From Diplonema papillatum (lineage: Eukaryota > Euglenozoa > Diplonemea > Diplonemida > Diplonemidae): DNA of 64,000 nt. Made by a program: the position numbers and the translations under genes. The notes below the pieces were generated by a model. It had not been told where the DNA came from and made no database searches. It saw nothing but the letters and a program-made list of their open reading frames with translations. Location of the stretch: assembly GCA_030068145.1 (NCBI GenBank), contig JAPJBO010000299.1, positions 177,057-241,056 on the forward strand, in the 5' to 3' direction. Shown one piece after another: positions 21,107-32,025 of this stretch (within the stretch, counting starts at the first letter, position 1; each line of letters begins with the position of its first letter).

Positions 21107-22828
21107 GCCCATGGCTTATGCCTTGTAGATCTCGCCGGAAGAAGTCTCGCAGACTACAAAACTGAAACACAGATATGGCAATGCGGCAATTGCACACTCG
21201 ACAACGCGGCTCGCAGTAAGAAGTGTAGAGTGTGTAACGCTCGCAGAACGGACGGACAAGAACCGACTGCCGATGAGAACAAGCTCCTGTTGTCAGATGG
21301 CGAAGCCGACGAGTCTCGCAATGAGAAGAAACGAACAGCATCGCCTTCGCGCTCTGTGCAAAAGCGTCGGAAGACAGAACTTGCGAGCGTGAACGACGAC
21401 AAGGAAGCAAGTGCCAACATCGAGGGCGGCAGTCCTCGCGACGATGCAACCTCGGCCGACGACGATGAGGTGGCGAAGACAAGAAAGAAGGTAAAGGCAT
21501 TGCCTAAGAAAAGCAGCGAGAACGCGCCCCCTACAGAGCACGTTGCAGTCGATAGTGCTGAGGAAGGTCGCAAACAGGCCAAAGAGTCTTCGACGAAGAA
21601 CGCCAGAAAACCCGCAAAGCCTCCAGGAAAGAGTACACAGGCTGCAAGAAAAAGCAACGACCAAGAAGCCAGCGGCAACAGCTCGCCGAAAAAAAAGGCC
21701 GGAGCGAAGCAAGTAGCCAGAAAGACCACGGTTCGCAGAAAGCAAGTCGCTGATTCTGACAGTGAAAGCGGAGAAACGTCTTTGAGTCCCATCGGCGCTT
21801 TGCCGTTGCAAGCAAAGACCGCATCAAAGGCTGGTCGAAAAAAAGAGGCGAATGGGCATCACCGGACGCTACATAAAAATCATAGCAGCGATCCGTCTAG
21901 TGACGATGACAGTGTTTTCAGGCCGACTGGCAGTTCGTCATCAGACGAGGAATTGTTTGACGAAGCTACCGACAGCTCGACAACGAAAGGGACCGACAGC
22001 GATACATCAGGTGGGATTGAATTGCCCGAGAAAAAGAAAACAACTAAATCTGCTTCCCGGGCTGTAGGCAGAAACGGCCGACGGGACAAAGCTGCACCGA
22101 AACGATCTGCAAACAAAGCGAAGGTGGAAAGTACACAGCAAAAATTGCCGAAAGCAGGATGCGTGAAGAAGAAGACGGTTGAAGAGCCTGTCGAAACCGC
22201 GGTCGGGTTTGCGGGCCATAAGAGAGAGTGTAAAAATAATTACACGTTTGCGCCTGTGGCGTCTCATGACAACGAAGAACAATGGTCGTTCATCTGCGAC
22301 CTATGTCTGAGCGAAGCAGAGCAAGGCGAGATTTACTACGCCTGTACCACACGTGCGTGCGAGTACGCTGAGTGTCCCCAGTGTCATGCGAAACGCACAG
22401 AGCGAGCCGCAAACACGAGCAAGCCTTCAGCAACTAGAAATCAAAAAGAGGCCCCGGTACCGGACAAAATTTTGCTTGGTATATGTGAGTCTGATGTCGA
22501 CCGACGGTCCGCTGCTGGAGTTGCTAAAGTAGTGCTGCCTTCGGAAACTCGGAGACCCACCCTGGGGGTCCGCCTACGTTCTATAGTTAGTGGCTCAACA
22601 CCACGAAAATTGTCCAGTCCGATATCCTGTATGTGCTCTTTCTCTCGGTTGGTATCGAGATTTTGTGCTGCTAAAGTTGCTTGGGTGCATAAATCGATAC
22701 AGTGTAAACGAGCTCTTAACATAAGTCCGCATCTTGCCGTCAACATGGAAGCACAAACGAACATTACAGCTTTGCCGAGACCAAAACTACGATGTGGACT
22801 GGCGAAGCCTCCTCCGCGCACTGACTAG
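21107..22828 (+). CDS. nuclear-type protein with RanBP2-like zinc finger and Lys/Glu/Ser-rich body
   Basis: The frame is open from just after a TAG at 21104 to 22828. It has no in-frame ATG at the front, so an upstream exon is likely; TTGTAG at 21123-21128 is one possible acceptor. The first domain reads IWQCGNCTLDNAARSKKCRV followed by CNARR, the W-x-C-x2-C...N...C-x2-C pattern of RanBP2-type fingers that bind RNA or ubiquitin. About 330 residues of low-complexity Lys/Arg/Glu/Ser follow, probably disordered and nuclear. Near the C-terminus a second Cys/His cluster (CDLCLSEAEQGEIYYACTTR, CEYAECPQCH) resembles a C1/PHD-like zinc site. The last ~110 codons are less protein-like and may be intron. 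Exact function unknown. Confidence 0.6.
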   Translation, partial: AHGLCLVDLAGRSLADYKTETQIWQCGNCTLDNAARSKKCRVCNARRTDGQEPTADENKLLLSDGEADESRNEKKRTASPSRSVQKRRKTELASVNDDKEASANIEGGSPRDDATSADDDEVAKTRKKVKALPKKSSENAPPTEHVAVDSAEEGRKQAKESSTKNARKPAKPPGKSTQAARKSNDQEASGNSSPKKKAGAKQVARKTTVRRKQVADSDSESGETSLSPIGALPLQAKTASKAGRKKEANGHHRTLHKNHSSDPSSDDDSVFRPTGSSSSDEELFDEATDSSTTKGTDSDTSGGIELPEKKKTTKSASRAVGRNGRRDKAAPKRSANKAKVESTQQKLPKAGCVKKKTVEEPVETAVGFAGHKRECKNNYTFAPVASHDNEEQWSFICDLCLSEAEQGEIYYACTTRACEYAECPQCHAKRTERAANTSKPSATRNQKEAPVPDKILLGICESDVDRRSAAGVAKVVLPSETRRPTLGVRLRSIVSGSTPRKLSSPISCMCSFSRLVSRFCAAKVAWVHKSIQCKRALNISPHLAVNMEAQTNITALPRPKLRCGLAKPPPRTD

Positions 22829-23432
22829 GCATGTGACCGATTGGTGCCACGGCTCTACAAACAAGTCCCAATCGTACGATTATTTTTCGCTCGGGGTCTT
22901 GTTGTTGTTGAGTGACCGGGTTACAAGAACGATTCAGATTACCGATCATTATCTTACACCGTCAAACTTGCTTCCTGTTTGAGGCGGGTCGTTTACCACA
23001 TGAAAAGCATGTGCTCATGTATTGACATGAGAGGAACGTGTTTTCCTGTTGATATGTAGGTAGAACTCCCCTCCGTGCTTTGGAGTTCCGTTTCCCTTTG
23101 TGCAAAGTACGACGAGGAATCAAGGCCTGCCGTGACTTCCTATCCGGATGTATTTGTTCGCGAGAAATGCGTCGAAAGCTACATGGCGATATTGATTCGC
23201 AAACAATGATGACTCAAACGCCTTTTTCATGTCAACAATGGATATACACACCGCGATGAGGGATAATCACAACATTGGAGTGCCTTGTTTGGCGACAAAG
23301 TTTCAGCCAAGGTCACGATCCTTCCAAGTTCTTGGTTGTAGCACAATGCGACTGTCTTGAAACACCACCTACGCACGGAAGACGACCTGGCCGGGAAACA
23401 GTGGCAGTGTCTATAACCCCAATTTTCCAATA
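22829..23432. other. no recognised gene
   Basis: Nothing supported on either strand. The AATATT at 23429-23434 forms the 5' boundary of the LINE that follows. Confidence 0.4.
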
Positions 23433-25960
23433 TTCCCAAGGGAGAAGGAGATGACCCCCTGAAGCTGCGGCCCATCACCGTCTCCAGTGTCGTTTATCGT
23501 CTTTGGGCTAGTGTGCGTCTGCAGGAGGTTCTTGTCTGGCAAGAGCAGTGGATACACGAGTCTCAACATGGCTTCCGGAAAGGCCACTCCTGCGACGACG
23601 TCGTCATGGACATCGCGCTGTCGATAGAGGAATCCCTTATTAACGGAACGCCGCTACATGGGATCGCGCTCGACTTTGCGAAATGTTTTGACCGCGTTCC
23701 ACAAGGTTTGGTACTCGACCTAGTTGAGGCTCTGGGGCTGCATGAGCGTGTGCTGGCGCCGCTGCGCCACGTCTATAAGTACCTCAGACGTCGTTTTAAG
23801 TACCCGCTGGGAGTGGGCGATGAATTCAAGGTCACGAACGGCATCCTCCAAGGCTGCCCTATCTCCGTGGTCCTGATCAACGCCCTTCTGTCCGTGCTCT
23901 CGAAAGCCCTGGTCAGCCGGGCACGAGTGAGTCCGAAGTCCTTTGCTGATGACTTGTACCTCCTCTCGCGACTCGCGAAGCTGCTCCAGGAAGGAATAGA
24001 AGTCACCGCGATATTCGGGAGTCTGACCGGCCTCGCTCTCAACGAAGGCAAGTGTGCCTCCTTCTCGACGTCGGAAAAAGGCCCCCGTCTCGAGGTTGGA
24101 GGCAAGGCGGTGAAGTCGGTGAAGACCGTTAAGGTTCTGGGCGTTCCCCTGGGCACAGAAGGGCCTGTGGACAACGGTAGGTCTGACGCGACCGTGGAAG
24201 CCGCAGCCAGGCTGGAAGCGTCGCCACTGAAGCCGCGCACCAAGTTCCGCGTCATGCAGACGATCGCGGCATCCGCGCACTACGGCGCGGCCTACTGCGC
24301 CAACTCGGCCGGTGGCTTTGCGAACAACTCCGTCCTTCGCACGGCTCTCTCCGCCTGCTTGATTCCTCGCTCAAATCGGGCGAAGAGCCCCCTCGCGACA
24401 CTTACCCTTGTTGCGAAGGCGCACTTGTGCGATCCGGCATGCGCCTCCGGGTACAGCTCACTCCGCACCGCCGCGAAGCAATACCAGAAGGAGAGGTTTC
24501 GGCTGCGAATGGATGCCCTTCTTGTATCCGGGGCTGACGCCTCCTTAAAGGGCCCCGTCGGGCTGATATCCAATCTCCTTCGAGAGATACGTTTCCTGCC
24601 GGCGAAGCGGCACAGTTTCGAGTTGCTATCGTTCGAAGGTGCGACCGTGCCTTTTTCCGGGAAGGAGACACTGCACTTCGTCCGTGAGGGCCTGCGTCTT
24701 CGAGCGTGGCGCTACCTGACGACACAAAGGCAAGGCTACTCGGGTATCGAGAGGGGGGTGGATGTGCGCCTGCTGAACAGACTGTGGCAGAACCGCGCGA
24801 CGGAGGACAGGCTCAGCTTTGCAATCCGCAAATGCATCGCAGGAGCGGTGTACTCTCGCGAGTGGTGCAACAGAAAATGGGGAACGGATGACGGCGTATG
24901 CGAGTTCTGCGACGGTGGGACGCCGGGGACCCTGCTGCACTATTTCTGGGAATGCCCGGGACCGGGGGGCAGGTGGGTCAATCTACGTTGCCGACTCGAC
25001 GTCGCAGGAGTGGCGGCACAGAATATGCCCCTATGCCTGAGCACACGGGGGATTCCCCCCATCGGAACCCCGCCGGTACTCGTGGAGAGGGTCCAGAAGC
25101 TGATCGGGACCATCTCCATCGAGATGGCGCAAGCGCAGCGTAATATCGCGACGACGCGCCCCTGGGAGCTTGCCTCCGCCGCGGCAGGGAGATATGACGT
25201 TGAGCTGGCAAGGGACAGCCGTGAGCTCCTCACGAAGCAGATCGGGACGCGCTTCGCGGCGACGCTAGTCTACTGGCTAAGGAATCTACGTTGGGTCAAC
25301 ACCCCCCCTCTCCCTACGACCGGCGTGGAACTCGCTTTGGATTTTGAGGCCTACACGCGATCCAAGCTGCCTGGGGAAACGTTTGCCGAAAAAGGGTTGC
25401 AGATAGGATATCTAACACGAGCCATCAACGACCTAAGCTTTGCTGACACGGGGGCCTCAGCCTTCCCCGGGAAGTGGCGTCAGGGTGTATGCTCTTTACG
25501 CTGTCTGGGTGCGCCGGCAATGCCGGGATTCACACACCGTCCACGTTTTGCAGCTGGACGGAGGACAGAGGCGATGTTAAACGGCATAGTAGCAGTTTGC
25601 TCCAAAGACAGCTGGAATGACGCCAAACCCGTGTACCCTCAGGACGTAGCCTTCGCTCAATGGAAGCTGAAGTTTCCCATCAAGGTGTTAGCCGCCGCCG
25701 TAGGCCGCGCAGTCGCGAGGAAGAAGAGGGCCCGCAGCGTTACAAGGCGGCGATCCCCCGCGAGACGAGCTCGCCCGCCGGCCAGAGCGCCCGCTGCAGC
25801 ACCAACTCCGGTGCCGCCACTCACTGTAGCAGAGCCGCAACCTGCAGCGCGCCTCCGGAGCGACTTACGCCCGCCGTAGCAGTGCGAAGAGAAGTGAGGA
25901 GACCGGAAACTCCCCGGAGAGATGGTCCCTGCACTCTAACTCGTCTCTCTCTCTCTCTAT
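23433..25960 (+). mobile_element. LINE family A, 5'-truncated copy A1
   Basis: The element starts inside the RT domain (PKGEGDDPLKLRPITVSS) and ends in a CT-dinucleotide tail (TCGTCTCTCTCTCTCTCTAT), not poly-A. The hexamer AATATT lies at both ends (23429-23434 and 25961-25966), a plausible short target-site duplication. Copy A2 (44334-44980) has the same 3' end and tail. 5' truncation and target duplication are hallmarks of target-primed reverse transcription. Confidence 0.85.
23435..25879 (+). CDS. LINE family A reverse transcriptase (5'-truncated ORF2)
   Basis: Open for about 815 codons without stop or frameshift. RT motifs in order: LRPITVSSVVYRLWA; SQHGFRKGHSCDD; catalytic ALDFAKCFDRVPQGL (about 23665); TNGILQGCPISVVLINALLS; catalytic FADDLYLLS (about 23940). 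The Asp..AspAsp triad is intact. The C-terminal part has CEFCDGGTPGTLLHYFWECP (a CxxC...HxxxxxC zinc motif, about 24900), then a family-specific VELALDFEAYTRSK segment, RPRFAAGRRTEAM, and an Arg/Pro/Ala-rich tail. The N-terminal endonuclease is lost to 5' truncation, so this copy is not autonomous, but the intact frame implies a recent insertion. Confidence 0.9.
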   Translation, partial: PKGEGDDPLKLRPITVSSVVYRLWASVRLQEVLVWQEQWIHESQHGFRKGHSCDDVVMDIALSIEESLINGTPLHGIALDFAKCFDRVPQGLVLDLVEALGLHERVLAPLRHVYKYLRRRFKYPLGVGDEFKVTNGILQGCPISVVLINALLSVLSKALVSRARVSPKSFADDLYLLSRLAKLLQEGIEVTAIFGSLTGLALNEGKCASFSTSEKGPRLEVGGKAVKSVKTVKVLGVPLGTEGPVDNGRSDATVEAAARLEASPLKPRTKFRVMQTIAASAHYGAAYCANSAGGFANNSVLRTALSACLIPRSNRAKSPLATLTLVAKAHLCDPACASGYSSLRTAAKQYQKERFRLRMDALLVSGADASLKGPVGLISNLLREIRFLPAKRHSFELLSFEGATVPFSGKETLHFVREGLRLRAWRYLTTQRQGYSGIERGVDVRLLNRLWQNRATEDRLSFAIRKCIAGAVYSREWCNRKWGTDDGVCEFCDGGTPGTLLHYFWECPGPGGRWVNLRCRLDVAGVAAQNMPLCLSTRGIPPIGTPPVLVERVQKLIGTISIEMAQAQRNIATTRPWELASAAAGRYDVELARDSRELLTKQIGTRFAATLVYWLRNLRWVNTPPLPTTGVELALDFEAYTRSKLPGETFAEKGLQIGYLTRAINDLSFADTGASAFPGKWRQGVCSLRCLGAPAMPGFTHRPRFAAGRRTEAMLNGIVAVCSKDSWNDAKPVYPQDVAFAQWKLKFPIKVLAAAVGRAVARKKRARSVTRRRSPARRARPPARAPAAAPTPVPPLTVAEPQPAARLRSDLRPP

Positions 25961-25966
25961 AATATT

Positions 25967-26240
25967 ATGCACACCCAGGCTCATGCACCAAGCACGAGAC
26001 GTTTCAACGAGAGCCCTCGAGACTTCTGGGCTGGTTGTGCTGACACATTCGAGACATCAAGGGAACTTGGACACACCGCTGTTCTGCAGACACTCAGGTT
26101 CCGCGTTGATGATGGTCCGCTTTATGTGTCCTTGTTAAGGGACCGAAACACGGCGCAGACGGGACCAGTGTGGGGTTGAGCACATATCCATCCAAGCACG
26201 TTCTTGCAACCCCAATTTGGAAAAGTTGTTAATTATTAGT
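25967..26240. other. no recognised gene
   Basis: A 70-codon + frame at 25967-26179 has no recognised domain. Nothing else is seen. Confidence 0.35.
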
Positions 26241-26244
26241 TATT

Positions 26245-26530
26245 AGGTGGGGGAGAGGTATAATTCAGTGGAGAAGAGGTCTTTTTTGGTGGGGGAGAGG
26301 TCCTTTTGTGTGGGGGAGAGGTCCTTCTGGGTGGGGGAGAGGTCCTTTTGTGGGGGAGAGGTCCTTCTGTGTGGGGGAGAGGTCCTTTTGTGTGGGGGAG
26401 AGGTCCTTCTGGGTGGGGGAGAGGTCTTTCTGGGTGGGAGAGATGTGGGGGAGAGGTCCTTTTGTGTGGGGGAGAGGTCCTTCTGGGTGGGGGAGAGGTC
26501 CTTCTGGGTCCTTTTGTGTGGGGGAAGCCC
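26245..26530 (+). repeat. ~20-bp minisatellite, GGGGGAGAGGTCCTT units
   Basis: About fourteen units of GGGGGAGAGGTCCTTYTGKGTG with length variants. G-rich on the + strand with repeated G5 runs. All six frames stay partly open, and the resulting Gly/Glu or Pro/His/Thr peptides are artefacts. Confidence 0.9.
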
Positions 26531-27042
26531 GAAGAAAGGACTCGGAACTCGACAACACCAGGAAAAACCCACGGGTTGCTGATGAGGGCACTGCCGCTGT
26601 TGCCCACAAGGCTTAAAAGCAATCCGCAGTGCCAAGAAAAAGAGCTCGGAACGGAACACCAAACACGAATCCCGGCGTAACAAGAAAACTAGCGCAGACC
26701 GACAATACCCCCACCAGCATCCCAGCCGGGGTTCGCAAGTGACCAGGTTCGTTTTCTTTTCCCTTTTGGATTCCTTCGCCGCAAATGTTTGGCGCAGAAG
26801 TGAATGTTTGAAGGTCGTTTCTTCCATTTCACCCTTTATTCCTCGTACTCACTGAAGGCATCCCGGACCAGCAAGGCTTCGCGGTGTTTCAGTATCTCGT
26901 AGATGCGGCTTATGTGTTTCTGGAGGTTAGCCATAAATCTGGACAATGCGCATGTTTCTTTTGGGTAAACGAGGGTAATAGATGGTTTTCCGTGGGGTTT
27001 ATTGGGGTAAGCATGGGTTTTACTAGGGTAGACGTGGATTTC
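26531..27042. other. no recognised gene
   Basis: No supported gene. The last 100 bp contains GGGTTT/GGGGTA words similar to those beyond the right flank of the satellite (31590-31650). Confidence 0.35.
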
Positions 27043-27365
27043 CCTGGGGAGCACAGATTTTTTCCTGAGCGGGCCACCAGCCCACCATTTATAGGGGGGG
27101 GGTGGGGGACCCACCTTTTCCCCCCAGGAGGGTCCGGTTTTCCAGAATTCTGGAATCACTCCGGATTGGTGTTCTCCGCGAGTTTTTCAGAAATTTTTCA
27201 GATATCCCGCCAAAAAACATGAAAAACAGGGGGGTGCGGGGGGCTACGCCCCCCGCCCAAACGGTACGGCTTTTCCAATAAACTTTTCAACCCCATTTCA
27301 ACAATCCTGTTGGTGTTTCTCACTTAGAAATCTACAGCTAGACCACTTTTCAGACAACAAAAACT

Positions 27366-30120
27366 GGGGTTGTCCCACCTTTTTGGATCACCAAAACTGA
27401 CGTTTGAGGGTTGTCCCACTTTTTTGGGTCACCAATACTGACGTTTGAGGGTTGTCCCACTTTTTTGGGTCACCAATACTGACGTTTGAGGGTTGTCCCA
27501 CTTTTTTGGATCACCAATACTGACGTTTGAGGGTTGTCCCACTTTTTTGGATCACCAATACTGACGTTTGAGGGTTGTCCCACTTTTTTGGATCACCAAT
27601 ACTGACGTTTGAGGGTTGTCCCACTTTTTTGGATCACCAATACTGACGTTTGAGGGTTGTCCCACTTTTTTGGATCACCAATACTGACGTTTGAGGGTTG
27701 TCCCACTTTTTTGGATCACCAATACTGACGTTTGAGGGTTGTCCCACTTTTTTGGATCACCAATACTGACGTTTGAGGGTTGTCCCACTTTTTTGGATCA
27801 CCAATACTGACGTTTGAGGGTTGTCCCACTTTTTTCGATCACCAATACTGACGTTTGAGGGTTGTCCCACTTTTTTGGATCACCAATACTGACGTTTGAG
27901 GGTTGTCCCACTTTTTTGGATCACCAATACTGACGTTTGAGGGTTGTCCCACTTTTTTGGATCACCAATACTGACGTTTGAGGGTTGTCCCACTTTTTTG
28001 GATCACCAATACTGACGTTTGAGGGTTGTCCCACTTTTTTGGATCACCAATACTGACGTTTGAGGGTTGTCCCACTTTTTTGGATCACCAATACTGACGT
28101 TTGAGGGTTGTCCCACTTTTTTGGATCACCAATACTGACGTTTGAGGGTTGTCCCACTTTTTTCGATGACCAATACTGACGTTTGAGGGTTGTCCCACTT
28201 TTTTGGATCACCAATACTGACGTTTGAGGGTTGTCCCACTTTTTTGGATCACCAATACTGACGTTTGAGGGTTGTCCCACTTTTTTGGATCACCAATACT
28301 GACGTTTGAGGGTTGTCCCACTTTTTTGGATCACCAATACTGACGTTTGAGGGTTGTCCCACTTTTTTGGATCACCAATACTGACGTTTGAGGGTTGTCC
28401 CACTTTTTTGGATCACCAATACTGACGTTTGAGGGTTGTCCCACTTTTTTGGATCACCAATACTGACGTTTGAGGGTTGTCCCACTTTTTTGGATCACCA
28501 ATACTGACGTTTGAGGGTTGTCCCACTTTTTTGGATCACCAATACTGACGTTTGAGGGTTGTCCCACTTTTTTGGATCACCAATACTGACGTTTGAGGGT
28601 TGTCCCACTTTTTTGGATCACCAATACTGACGTTTGAGGGTTGTCCCACTTTTTTGGATCACCAATACTGACGTTTGAGGGTTGTCCCACTTTTTTGGAT
28701 CACCAATACTGACGTTTGAGGGTTGTCCCACTTTTTTCGATCACCAATACTGACGTTTGAGGGTTGTCCCACTTTTTTGGATCACCAATACTGACGTTTG
28801 AGGGTTGTCCCACTTTTTTGGATCACCAATACTGACGTTTGAGGGTTGTCCCACTTTTTTGGATCACCAATACTGACGTTTGAGGGTTGTCCCACTTTTT
28901 TGGATCACCAATACTGACGTTTGAGGGTTGTCCCACTTTTTTCGATGACCAATACTGACGTTTGAGGGTTGTCCCACTTTTTTGGATCACCAATACTGAC
29001 GTTTGAGGGTTGTCCCACTTTTTTCGATGACCAATACTGACGTTTGAGGGTTGTCCCACTTTTTTGGGTCACCAATACTGACGTTTGAGGGTTGTCCCAC
29101 TTTTTTCGATGACCAATACTGACGTTTGAGGGTTGTCCCACTTTTTTGGATCACCAATACTGACGTTTGAGGGTTGTCCCACTTTTTTCGATCACCAATA
29201 CTGACGTTTGAGGGTTGTCCCACTTTTTTGGATCACCAATACTGACGTTTGAGGGTTGTCCCACTTTTTTGGATCACCAATACTGACGTTTGAGGGTTGT
29301 CCCACTTTTTTGGATCACCAATACTGACGTTTGAGGGTTGTCCCACTTTTTTGGGTCACCAATACTGACGTTTGAGGGTTGTCCCACTTTTTTGGATCAC
29401 CAATACTGACGTTTGAGGGTTGTCCCACTTTTTTGGATCACCAATACTGACGTTTGAGGGTTGTCCCACTTTTTTGGATCACCAATACTGACGTTTGAGG
29501 GTTGTCCCACTTTTTTGGATCACCAATACTGACGTTTGAGGGTTGTCCCACTTTTTTGGATCACCAATACTGACGTTTGAGGGTTGTCCCACTTTTTTGG
29601 ATCACCAATACTGACGTTTGAGGGTTGTCCCACTTTTTTCGATCACCAATACTGACGTTTGAGGGTTGTCCCACTTTTTTGGATCACCAATACTGACGTT
29701 TGAGGGTTGTCCCACTTTTTTGGATCACCAATACTGACGTTTGAGGGTTGTCCCACTTTTTTGGATCACCAATACTGACGTTTGAGGGTTGTCCCACTTT
29801 TTTGGGTCACCAATACTGACGTTTGAGGGTTGTCCCACTTTTTTGGATCACCAATACTGACGTTTGAGGGTTGTCCCACTTTTTTGGATCACCAATACTG
29901 ACGTTTGAGGGTTGTCCCACTTTTTTGGATCACCAATACTGACGTTTGAGGGTTGTCCCACTTTTTCGATCACCAATACTGACGTTTGAGGGTTGTCCCA
30001 CTTTTTTGGGTCACCAATACTGACGTTTGAGGGTTGTCCCACTTTTTTGGATCACCAATACTGACGTTTTAGGGTTGTCCCACTTTTTTCGATCACGAAA
30101 ACTGACGTTTGAGGGTTGTC
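27366..30120 (-). repeat. 41-bp satellite array, left orientation (~67 units)
   Basis: The period is exactly 41 bp; on + each unit reads GGGTTGTCCCACTTTTTT, then GGATCACC, then AATACTGACGTTTGA. Units are nearly identical. The main variable site is GGATCACC/GGGTCACC/CGATCACC/CGATGACC, so higher-order patterns might be traced. The first and last units carry AAAACTGACG instead of AATACTGACG. Because 41 is not a multiple of 3, frames run only about 78 codons; these are not genes. Confidence 0.97.
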
Positions 30121-31222
30121 CGTATTGGTGACCCAAAAATGTGGGACAACCCTCAAACGTCAGTATTGGTCATCGAAAAAAGTGGGACAACCCTCAAACG
30201 TCAGTATTGGTGATCCAAAAAAGTGGGACAACCCTCAAACGTCAGTATTGGTGATCCAAAAAAGTGGGACAACCCTCAAACGTCAGTATTGGTGATCCAA
30301 AAAAGTGGGACAACCCTCAAACGTCAGTATTGGTGATCCAAAAAAGTGGGACAACCCTCAAACGTCAGTATTGGTGATCCAAAAAAGTGGGACAACCCTC
30401 AAACGTCAGTATTGGTGATCCAAAAAAGTGGGACAACCCTCAAACGTCAGTATTGGTGATCCAAAAAAGTGGGACAACCCTCAAACGTCAGTATTGGTCA
30501 TCGAAAAAAGTGGGACAACCCTCAAACGTCAGTATTGGTGATCCAAAAAAGTGGGACAACCCTCAAACGTCAGTATTGGTCATCGAAAAAAGTGGGACAA
30601 CCCTCAAACGTCAGTATTGGTGATCCAAAAAAGTGGGACAACCCTCAAACGTCAGTATTGGTGATCCAAAAAAGTGGGACAACCCTCAAACGTCAGTATT
30701 GGTGATCCAAAAAAGTGGGACAACCCTCAAACGTCAGTATTGGTGATCCAAAAAAGTGGGACAACCCTCAAACGTCAGTATTGGTGATCCAAAAAAGTGG
30801 GACAACCCTCAAACGTCAGTATTGGTGATCCAAAAAAGTGGGACAACCCTCAAACGTCAGTATTGGTGATCCAAAAAAGTGGGACAACCCTCAAACGTCA
30901 GTTTTCGTGATCGAAAAAAGTGGGACAACCCTCAAACGTCAGTATTGGTGATCCAAAAATGTGGGACAACCCTCAAACGTCAGTATTGGTCATCGAAAAA
31001 TGTGGGACAACCCTCAAACGTCAGTATTGGTGACCCAAAAAAGTGGGACAACCCTCAAACGTCAGTATTGGTCATCGAAAAATGTGGGACAACCCTCAAA
31101 CGTCAGTATTGGTGACCCAAAAAAGTGGGACAACCCTCAAACGTCAGTATTGGTGACCCAAAAAAGTGGGACAACCCTCAAACGTCAGTTTTAGTGACCC
31201 AAAAAGTGGGACAACCCTCAAA
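30121..31222 (+). repeat. 41-bp satellite array, right orientation (~27 units)
   Basis: This is the reverse complement of the preceding array, starting abruptly mid-unit (GTATTGGTGACCC). A TTTTCGTGATCGAAAA variant at about 30900-30918 matches, inverted, the last unit of the left array (30088-30108). This suggests that the junction arose by inversion or fold-back copying within the array. The right edge degrades at 31187-31222 (TTTTAGTGACCC, then partial units). Confidence 0.97.
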
Positions 31223-31327
31223 CTGACGTTTCCGGACCGGTCACGGACCACTGTCGCCGATGGCGTCAGAATTTCGATGAAAGTGCTCGAAAATGGTGCG
31301 GGAAAATCTGGTGAAAAAAATGACCCT

Positions 31328-31445
31328 GGAACCTGTGCCCTCAGGGGTAGAGGTCCGCTGCACTGGTGAAAAAATGGACCGTGGCGGGATTCGAACCTGT
31401 GCCCCTCACCGTAGAGGTACGCCGCACTGTCAACTCGACCACATA
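31328..31445 (-). other. two tRNA-like (possibly SINE-derived) segments
   Basis: On the minus strand, 31445-31381 contains GTGGTCGAGTTGACAG (A-box-like) and a perfect GGTTCGAATCC (B box) followed by CGCCAC. A degenerate second copy (GAGGTCCGCTGCACT, AACCTGTGCCC on +) lies at 31328-31368. I could not fold a convincing acceptor and anticodon stem, so this is more likely a tRNA pseudogene or SINE head than a working tRNA. Confidence 0.4.
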
Positions 31446-31592
31446 TTAATGCTGGGGCGGGGAAAATTTTCTCTTTGCTCAAGAAATATTTTTCGCATAC
31501 CAAGGTGGGGGGGGGGTCTGGGGACCCACCTTTTCATTCTGCCAAGTCGGTGGGCAGGTGGCCCGCTCAGGAAAAAATCTGTGCTCCCCTGG

Positions 31593-32025
31593 GGTAGTGG
31601 ATTTCGGTGGGGTAGACGTGGGTTCTCCTAGGGTAGACGCGACCTATTATTCTAAGGCGGATACAGGCCATCTGATGGTCAAACTGCCGCCAATAGGGTA
31701 CCAGTTGGCTCGGAAGGGTGTTTAGGGTCACAAAAGTGATATTTCGATGACTAGGGTGCACACTGTTCACGATAGTATGCTAAATCACCTGTTTTCGTGT
31801 AATAACAGTAGTGACTAATACGAACAACAAGGAAAACACGGAAATCTAGGAGGAGATGGATCAGTTTATCTTGAATACTTCAGCAACAGCAGCATCAACG
31901 TCGCATACGCAACTATCCATTTCTGCTGTTCCGCCAGAAAAAGCAAAAGCTTTGGGAAATCTTGGGAATTTTGGGAAGTTTTGTGGAAAAGTGTGCTCGT
32001 CCAATGTAGCCAGCCACCCCATTAC
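31593..32025. other. no recognised gene
   Basis: A short + frame from ATG 31856 (MDQFILNTSATAASTSHTQL) could be the start of the gene at 32026, but a connection is not proven. Confidence 0.3.

Larger units (their letters stand above)
27043..31592. mobile_element. giant foldback-like structure: inverted flanks enclosing an inverted 41-bp satellite
   Basis: The 44-bp flank at 27043-27086 (CCTGGGGAGCACAGATTTTT ... GGGCCACCAGCCCACC) recurs inverted at 31549-31592 with one or two mismatches. Between them lies a 41-bp satellite in one orientation (27366-30120) and then the other (30121-31222). Transposons whose long inverted termini are built of short tandem repeats are known as foldback (FB-type) elements in Drosophila; the resemblance is structural only. 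No transposase is present, and exact termini and a target duplication were not found. Confidence 0.55.

Noticed and set aside
26243-26827. Long Pro/His/Thr/Ser frames on the minus strand
   Set aside because: Produced by the 20-bp minisatellite; all frames open together.
27366-31194. Repeated 78-residue ORFs (WDNPQTSVLVIQKSG-like)
   Set aside because: They follow directly from the 41-bp satellite read in successive frames; identical ORFs at every phase with no start context or non-repeat sequence.
27366-31222. CRISPR array
   Set aside because: Regular 41-bp repeats but no variable spacers, in a spliced eukaryotic context; it is a satellite.
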